Source: Embleya sp040629175 (GTDB lineage Bacteria > Actinomycetota > Actinomycetes > Streptomycetales > Streptomycetaceae). Taken from it: DNA of 64,000 nucleotides. Positions 59,785 through 64,000 of the stretch are shown here, piece after piece. The first letter of the stretch is position 1; every line of letters starts with the position of its first letter. Location of the stretch: positions 14,354-78,353 of the forward strand of contig NZ_JBEXUX010000049.1 in NCBI RefSeq assembly GCF_040629175.1, read 5' to 3'. A program made the translations under genes and the position numbers. A model generated the notes under the pieces. That model ran no database searches. It had not been told where the DNA came from and worked only from the letters and a program-made list of their open reading frames with translations.

Positions 59785-60170
59785 CGGATCGTCTTCCCCG
59801 GCCGGGCGGCACGCCACGCCTTGCGCACCCCGGTAGCGGTGCTCCGCCGCCGCCACTCCGGCGTCGGATGCCAAGGCGTGGCCCGGTCGTTCCGAAGGCA
59901 GGTCGCCGCCTCCGGCCGGATGTGCCGCTCGTCCGTCGCGCTCCACCACGGGATGCGCGTCATCGAACCCGTGCCGCTCGGGTGGCCGTCGAACCGGGTC
60001 GGCCCCGTGGCCGGCCGCGGGTCCCGCCGCAGCCGCCGCGAGCACGGGGCGGGCGCCCGGTGGCCGCCGCCACCGGGCGTTCCCGCATACGCCAAGGGCA
60101 CGGTGAGCCGTGTCCCCATGGGCACCGGATCGGTGGGAGTCGCGCTCTCGCTGCGGTCGAACACACGCAT
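59781..60170 (-). CDS. Hypothetical Arg/Pro-rich protein (129 aa)
   Basis: Not recognised. The 129 aa product is basic and rich in Arg, Pro and Thr (MRVFDRSESATPTDPVPMG..., two Trp in RIPWWSATD). GGGGGAGG precedes ATG 60170 by 6 nt, GC3 is high, and it is coupled to the small membrane gene by a 4 nt overlap. A terminator separates it from the kinase operon upstream, so it has its own promoter or read-through. Its function and reality need homologues to settle. Confidence 0.5.
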   Translation of the reverse strand: MRVFDRSESATPTDPVPMGTRLTVPLAYAGTPGGGGHRAPAPCSRRLRRDPRPATGPTRFDGHPSGTGSMTRIPWWSATDERHIRPEAATCLRNDRATPWHPTPEWRRRSTATGVRKAWRAARPGKTIR

Positions 60171-60185
60171 GTGCGACCTCCCCCG

Positions 60186-60225
60186 AAACGCCGTGCCCGC
60201 CCCACCCCGGGCGGGCACGGCGTTT
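60186..60225 (-). terminator. Terminator after the kinase gene
   Basis: 16 bp perfect arms, AAACGCCGTGCCCGCC (60186-60201) and its complement (60210-60225), around an 8 nt loop, 8 bp past the minus-strand kinase stop. In the transcript the stem is followed by C-rich rather than U-rich sequence. Confidence 0.85.
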
Positions 60226-60232
60226 CTCGAGG

Positions 60233-61870
60233 CTAGGGACGTTCCTTGTGGGTTTCCTGTGAACGGGCCGTCGGGGAAGGAATCTTCCCGGTGCGCCGGG
60301 TTGTCGCGCGTGATTTCGGTACGCCGGCCCGGGGTCGGGACCCAACCGGGACGGAGTCGGTGCCGGACCCGGCGGCGACGCCGGTGGTGTCGGATCCGCC
60401 GGTCGCATCGGTGGAGCGGGGCGCGGGTGAACTCGTCGGCTCCGGGGCCCGGATGCCCAACCAGGCGCGTTCCCGCGCCGCGACCGGGTCGGCGCGCAGC
60501 GGCAGCACCACCTCGATCCGGGTGCCGTGTCCCGACGGTGGCACCCCGACGGTGACCCGGCCGCCGTGCAACGCGACCTGCTGGGCGACCAGGGTCAACC
60601 CCAGCCCGGCCCCGGGGCTGTCCGGGCCACGTCGGAATCGCTCGAACACCACCTCACGCAACTCCGGTGCGATACCCGGCCCTTCGTCGTCCACACACAC
60701 CACGCCGCAGTCCATCCCGGGCAACACCTTCACCAGCACCCGACCCGCCCCGTGTACCAGCGCGTTGCCCACCAGGTTGTCCACGAGCAGGCGCAACCCG
60801 GGCCCGAGTCCGTAGACGACCACCTCGTGCGGTGCCTCGACCCGTACGTCGACGGCCTCCGCGGCGGCCTGTTCCTCCGCGCCGGGCCGGCGGGTCGGCG
60901 CGGCCCGGACCGCCGCGTGCGCGACCTCGCCCAACTCCACCGGCCCGAAGGCCGATGCGTCCACCAGATCGCCCTGGGCGAGCGCACGCAGCGCGGTCAG
61001 TACCGACAACACCCGTTCGTGGCCCACCCGGAGGTCCGCGACCACGTCCTCGCGCTCGGCCGCGACCAGGTCCGGATAGGTGGCCAGCACGTCCAGATCG
61101 GTACGCATCCCGGTGAGTGGGCCGCGCAGTTCGTGGTCGACGGTGGCGGCGAACGAGCGGGCGGTCTCCAGCGCTTCGCGGGTGCGTGCGGTCTGCGCCG
61201 CGTACCGGCCCAGCACGTCGTCCAGGGTGCGGCCGAGTTCGTCCACCTCGACCACGCCGGAGGGTACGTGCACCGCGTCGTGCGCGCCGCCGTCCGGATC
61301 CAGCCGGGCCGCCCGGCGGCGCAGCGCGCGCAACGATCGGGTGGTCGCGGCGCCGGCGGCGAGCCCGGCCAGCCCGGAAAGCGGCACCGTGAACGCGGTC
61401 ACCACGTACACCCGTCGGCGCAACAGTGCGGCCTGTGCGTCCGGTTCGCCCGAGGGCACGAACACGTACAACGCCCCGGTCGGCAGCGGCCGGGTCACCA
61501 TTCGCCACGAACGCCCGCCCGCGTGAACGGTCACCGGAGACGGCGCGCGGGCGGGCAGCGGGGTGTCCTCCGGCGGCTGGGGCCCCACCAACAACGGTCC
61601 GTCCGCGGTGTCGAAGCGGACGCCGACGTCCAGGGCCAGACCGAGGATCCGGTACTGCCGGGTGCGGATCGCCTGTTGGCGCTCGTCCAGGTCGGTCCGG
61701 GCCAGGAACCGGGCCGGTGGCGCGAGGCGTTCGGCCCGTTGCTGGAGTTGTTGTTCCTGGCGCTGCGTCAAGTCGTGTCGGGCCCAGCGCACCACCAGGG
61801 TGCCCGCGCCGAGGACGAGCAGCGGCACCAGCACGGCGACCGACAGCGCGATCCGGGTGGAGAGCTTCAT
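60233..61870 (-). CDS. Transmembrane sensor histidine kinase
   Basis: A 545 aa kinase. TM1 (about 7-27) and TM2 (about 155-178) enclose an extracytoplasmic sensor; a HAMP-like segment leads to the HisKA helix with FAATVDHELRGPLTGM. The HATPase domain has DNLVGNALVHG (N box), DDEGPGIAP and GLGLTLV. The last 80 residues are an unusual Ser/Thr/Gly/Arg-rich tail outside the catalytic fold. Its start overlaps the response regulator stop by 4 nt. Signal unknown. Confidence 0.92.
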   Translation of the reverse strand: MKLSTRIALSVAVLVPLLVLGAGTLVVRWARHDLTQRQEQQLQQRAERLAPPARFLARTDLDERQQAIRTRQYRILGLALDVGVRFDTADGPLLVGPQPPEDTPLPARAPSPVTVHAGGRSWRMVTRPLPTGALYVFVPSGEPDAQAALLRRRVYVVTAFTVPLSGLAGLAAGAATTRSLRALRRRAARLDPDGGAHDAVHVPSGVVEVDELGRTLDDVLGRYAAQTARTREALETARSFAATVDHELRGPLTGMRTDLDVLATYPDLVAAEREDVVADLRVGHERVLSVLTALRALAQGDLVDASAFGPVELGEVAHAAVRAAPTRRPGAEEQAAAEAVDVRVEAPHEVVVYGLGPGLRLLVDNLVGNALVHGAGRVLVKVLPGMDCGVVCVDDEGPGIAPELREVVFERFRRGPDSPGAGLGLTLVAQQVALHGGRVTVGVPPSGHGTRIEVVLPLRADPVAARERAWLGIRAPEPTSSPAPRSTDATGGSDTTGVAAGSGTDSVPVGSRPRAGVPKSRATTRRTGKIPSPTARSQETHKERP

Positions 61871-62628
61871 CCGGGACCGCCCGAGGGACGCAGGACGAAC
61901 CCGATGCCGCGCACGGTGTGCAGCACGCGCGGTCGGCCGCCGGCCTCCAGCTTGCGGCGCAGGTAGCTGACGAAGGTGTCGACCACGTCGGTGCGCACGT
62001 CGAAGTCGTAGCCCCAGACCCGGTCCAGGAGTTGATCCCGGGACAGCACCAGACCCGGGTTGCGGGTGAAGACCTCCAAGAGCGCGAACTCACGGCGGGT
62101 CAACTCCAGGGCGGCGCCGTGGCAGGTCGCGACGTGCGCGGCCACGTCCACCGAGACCGGGCCCACCCGCAACACCGGTTCGCCGGCCCCGACCACCGGG
62201 CGGCGGCGCAGCAACGCCCGCAGTCTCAGGTCGAGTTCGCGCAGATCGAAGGGCTTCACCAGGTAGTCGTCGGCGCCGCTCTCCAGGCCCGCGATGCGAT
62301 CGGCGGTCTCGTCGCGCGCGGACAACATCAGGACCGGCGTCGCGGCACCTCGGGCGCGCAGCGCGGCACAGACCTCGATGCCGCTGACACCGGGCATCGC
62401 CACGTCCAGGACCACGACCTGAGGGTCGAATACGGCGGGCGGGGCCGGGGCGGCGGGGGCGATCGGCGGTGCGGGCACGATCAGTTCGAGCGCGCGGGTG
62501 CCGTCGGGGGCGAGGGTGACGCGATATCCGGCCAGCCGTAGACCGCGCTCCAGGGCGCGTCGGATGGAGGGATCGTCGTCCACGACCAGGACGTGCGGCG
62601 GGTGCTCGGTGTCGGGTTCCGCGATCAC
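61867..62628 (-). CDS. OmpR-family response regulator with receiver insertion
   Basis: A 253 aa regulator. The receiver has DDD (17-19), phospho-acceptor D75 (VVVLDVAMPG) and K in YLVKPF; the output is a winged helix (ELTRREFALLEVFTRNPGLVLSRDQLLDRVWG, VDTFVSYLRRKLE, VRGIGFVL). Unusually about 15 extra residues rich in Pro/Ala (IVPAPPIAPAAPAPPAVF) lie between helix 2 and strand 3, pushing D75 about 20 positions later than normal. GTG 62628 is used. First gene of the operon with the kinase. Confidence 0.93.
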   Translation of the reverse strand: MIAEPDTEHPPHVLVVDDDPSIRRALERGLRLAGYRVTLAPDGTRALELIVPAPPIAPAAPAPPAVFDPQVVVLDVAMPGVSGIEVCAALRARGAATPVLMLSARDETADRIAGLESGADDYLVKPFDLRELDLRLRALLRRRPVVGAGEPVLRVGPVSVDVAAHVATCHGAALELTRREFALLEVFTRNPGLVLSRDQLLDRVWGYDFDVRTDVVDTFVSYLRRKLEAGGRPRVLHTVRGIGFVLRPSGGPG

Positions 62629-62826
62629 CGGGTCGCGGCCCCCGGCTCCGCGGTGGCGGGTGTGCGCGGTGTGTCTTGTCTGTCGAACGCCTCGACGCGA
62701 TGTGTGCTGGCCATGTCGTCGGCTCGACCCATGTCGTCCCCCGGAAGGCTGTTGCCGTTGTCGCCGAAGTTGTCGGTGGCCAACCTATGGGTGGAGAGCG
62801 GGTGGTGTACGCCGAATGACGGCTCG

Positions 62827-63681
62827 TCAAACGAGTGGTGGGGGAGGGGGGTCGGGGTGGTTGGGCGGGTTGGGGTGGTCGGGAGGGTTGGGAGGGTCGG
62901 GAAGGTCGGGAGGGGCGGGGGGCTCGGCGGCCTCGGAGAGCTCGGGACGCGCGGTGGGCGCGGTGGGCGCGGTCGGCTCGGTGGGTGATGTGCCGGGTGG
63001 GGGTTGGGGAGTGTCCTGGTTGATGGACAGCCAGCGGAACCAGTTGGTGCGGTTGATCGGGATCTGGGGGTTGTGCAACAGCCACAACACGTGGCCGGCC
63101 TGATCCCGGGTCCACGGCTCGCCGCTGTCCTGTGCCTTCGTCAGCCGGGCGCGCAGGTCCTCGCCGTCCACGACGCGGGCGATCCGGGAGTACTCGCGGT
63201 CCTTGCATCGATGCCGGCGGTACACCACCGCCTCGACCAGGTCCACCAGGCGGCTCCGGGCCTCAGCGTGGTGCCCGGGGACGGCCAGCAGCCGGATCAG
63301 CCGCTGCTTGGTGCTCCAGACCTTGGCGTGCCGGGTCCATTCGGTCGGGTACCGGGCCTCCCACTCCAGATAGGTCAGTGCGTACGGCAGCCCGCCCCAA
63401 TCGGGCACCTCGGCGGCGGCGAGCGGCTCGGCCAGCAGCGCCGCGGCGGGCGTGCGCAGCCACGCGGCGCGGAAGCGTTGCCAGGCCGTCTCCTCGGCGG
63501 AGACCGAGCGGGGCACCCGCAACACGACCGTGTCGTAGGCGGCGCGGGCCTCGCGGGTCTCCCTGGCCACCCGCAGATAGTGGTCCAGGGCACGCCGGTG
63601 CGCGATCTCGTCATCCGACACAAGCGCGCCCATCCACCCCAGCCGGGCGTCCCACTCCTCGACCGCGCCTCGTTCCATCAC
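62827..63681 (-). CDS. Hypothetical protein with Pro-rich C-terminal tail
   Basis: Not recognised. The 284 aa protein is helical and charged up to about residue 225 (HRRALDHYLRVARETREARAAYD; TYLEWEARYPTEWTRHAKVWSTKQRLIRLLA), then ends with a 60-residue Pro/Asp/Asn/His repeat tract (PPDLPDPPNPPDHPNPPN). ATG 63681 or 63678. The helical part might bind nucleic acid or be an HTH-less regulator; no motif confirms it. It lies 198 bp upstream of the OmpR-type operon on the same strand. Confidence 0.7.
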   Translation of the reverse strand: MMERGAVEEWDARLGWMGALVSDDEIAHRRALDHYLRVARETREARAAYDTVVLRVPRSVSAEETAWQRFRAAWLRTPAAALLAEPLAAAEVPDWGGLPYALTYLEWEARYPTEWTRHAKVWSTKQRLIRLLAVPGHHAEARSRLVDLVEAVVYRRHRCKDREYSRIARVVDGEDLRARLTKAQDSGEPWTRDQAGHVLWLLHNPQIPINRTNWFRWLSINQDTPQPPPGTSPTEPTAPTAPTARPELSEAAEPPAPPDLPDPPNPPDHPNPPNHPDPPPPPLV

Positions 63682-64000
63682 GCCGACGATCTACCCAGGT
63701 CGATGCGGAACAAGTCCGCCACGGGGCGTGCGGGGGCTGGGTCGTGGGCGCGGGGGGTCGGTCCGGGCCGGGGTGGGGGTGTGGGGCATGTGGCTGGGCG
63801 TGGTCGCGAGCGCAGCGCGCCGAGAAGCCCGAGACGCGAGCCGGGCCCGACGCCTGAGCCTGGGTCGTGAGCGGAGCGGGCGGGTGGGGGGCTTTCGGCG
63901 ATGCAGCGTTGCTTCTTGTTGGGCGCCTTCGGCGCCGGCTCGCGAGGCACCACTTTTTTGTTCCGTCGCGGGCTCCTCCACAAAAAAGTGGCCCCTCGCT
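63682..64000. other. Window-edge intergenic region
   Basis: 319 bp with no supported gene. GGCGCC pairs and a long inverted repeat at the very end (listed next) are present. Open frames are Arg/Pro/Gly-rich on both strands. Confidence 0.5.
63942..63999. repeat. Long inverted repeat with T6/A6 arms at the window edge
   Basis: 20 bp arms GCGAGGCACCACTTTTTTGT (63942-63961) and its near complement (63980-63999, two mismatches) flank an 18 bp centre. Each arm ends in a T6 or A6 run, which is rare in this genome. It can form a strong hairpin read as an intrinsic terminator on either strand, or be one copy of a dispersed repeat. Confidence 0.75.

Overview
This is a 64 kb chromosomal window from a very high-GC actinomycete. 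Third codon positions are almost all G or C, GTG and TTG starts are common, and purine-rich ribosome binding sites are clear. The gene families (PucR, WYL, MmyB-type XRE and IclR regulators, LytR-CpsA-Psr protein, F420-type LLM oxidoreductase, secreted tripeptidyl aminopeptidase, DUF4097 plus ribbon-helix-helix pair) fit Streptomycetaceae (Streptomyces, Kitasatospora, Embleya or similar). I see no rRNA, tRNA, CRISPR, transposase, integrase or phage genes. The gene order looks like accessory or chromosome-arm content: many small regulator-plus-target units rather than long core operons.

Layout. 0-12 kb: old yellow enzyme, CBS protein, LCP cell-wall ligase, a TetR/cupin/MFS efflux unit with two operators, an L,D-transpeptidase, then XRE, WYL and PucR regulators. 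12-18 kb: a small helix-hairpin-helix-like protein, DUF4097 protein and a ribbon-helix-helix protein whose start sits in a six-copy TGRCGTCA array, a BBE-type FAD oxidase, and an ArsR-like/MFS operon behind two mirrored palindromes. 18-25 kb: an unusual redox-signalling pair (receiver/glutaredoxin-like/thioredoxin-reductase-like fusion, translationally coupled to a cyclic-nucleotide-domain histidine kinase), a MazF-like toxin with a possible tiny partner, and a NarL-type two-component system. 25-34 kb: SnoaL-like protein, IclR/LLM operon divergent from a cytochrome P450, DUF6817 protein, VOC protein, MmyB regulator, and divergent MarR/SDR genes. 34-41 kb: hydrolase, SDR, MFS and TetR genes, a WYL regulator divergent from an AlkZ-like glycosylase, and a DUF1772 membrane protein. 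41-49 kb: TPR protein, metallo-hydrolase, spermidine-synthase-like protein, PlsC acyltransferase, and a TetR gene followed by a coupled APC permease/amidohydrolase operon. 49-57 kb: tandem NTF2 protein divergent from a WYL regulator, GNAT, an ABM-truncated-haemoglobin fusion, tripeptidyl aminopeptidase, and a MocR/PNPOx divergent pair. 57-64 kb: two more two-component systems, two small overlapping genes and a hypothetical gene, ending in a long inverted repeat.

The genes work mostly as local circuits. At least nine regulator genes have clear inverted repeats in the promoter space they share with their probable targets. The least familiar items are the REC-Grx-TrxR/cNMP-kinase pair, the TGRCGTCA array, the ABM-haemoglobin fusion, and a pair of identical-architecture operators (CTGAC-N5-GTCAG) 4 kb apart that point to a regulator outside the window. 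Function assignments rest on reading motifs by eye; no database search was possible.
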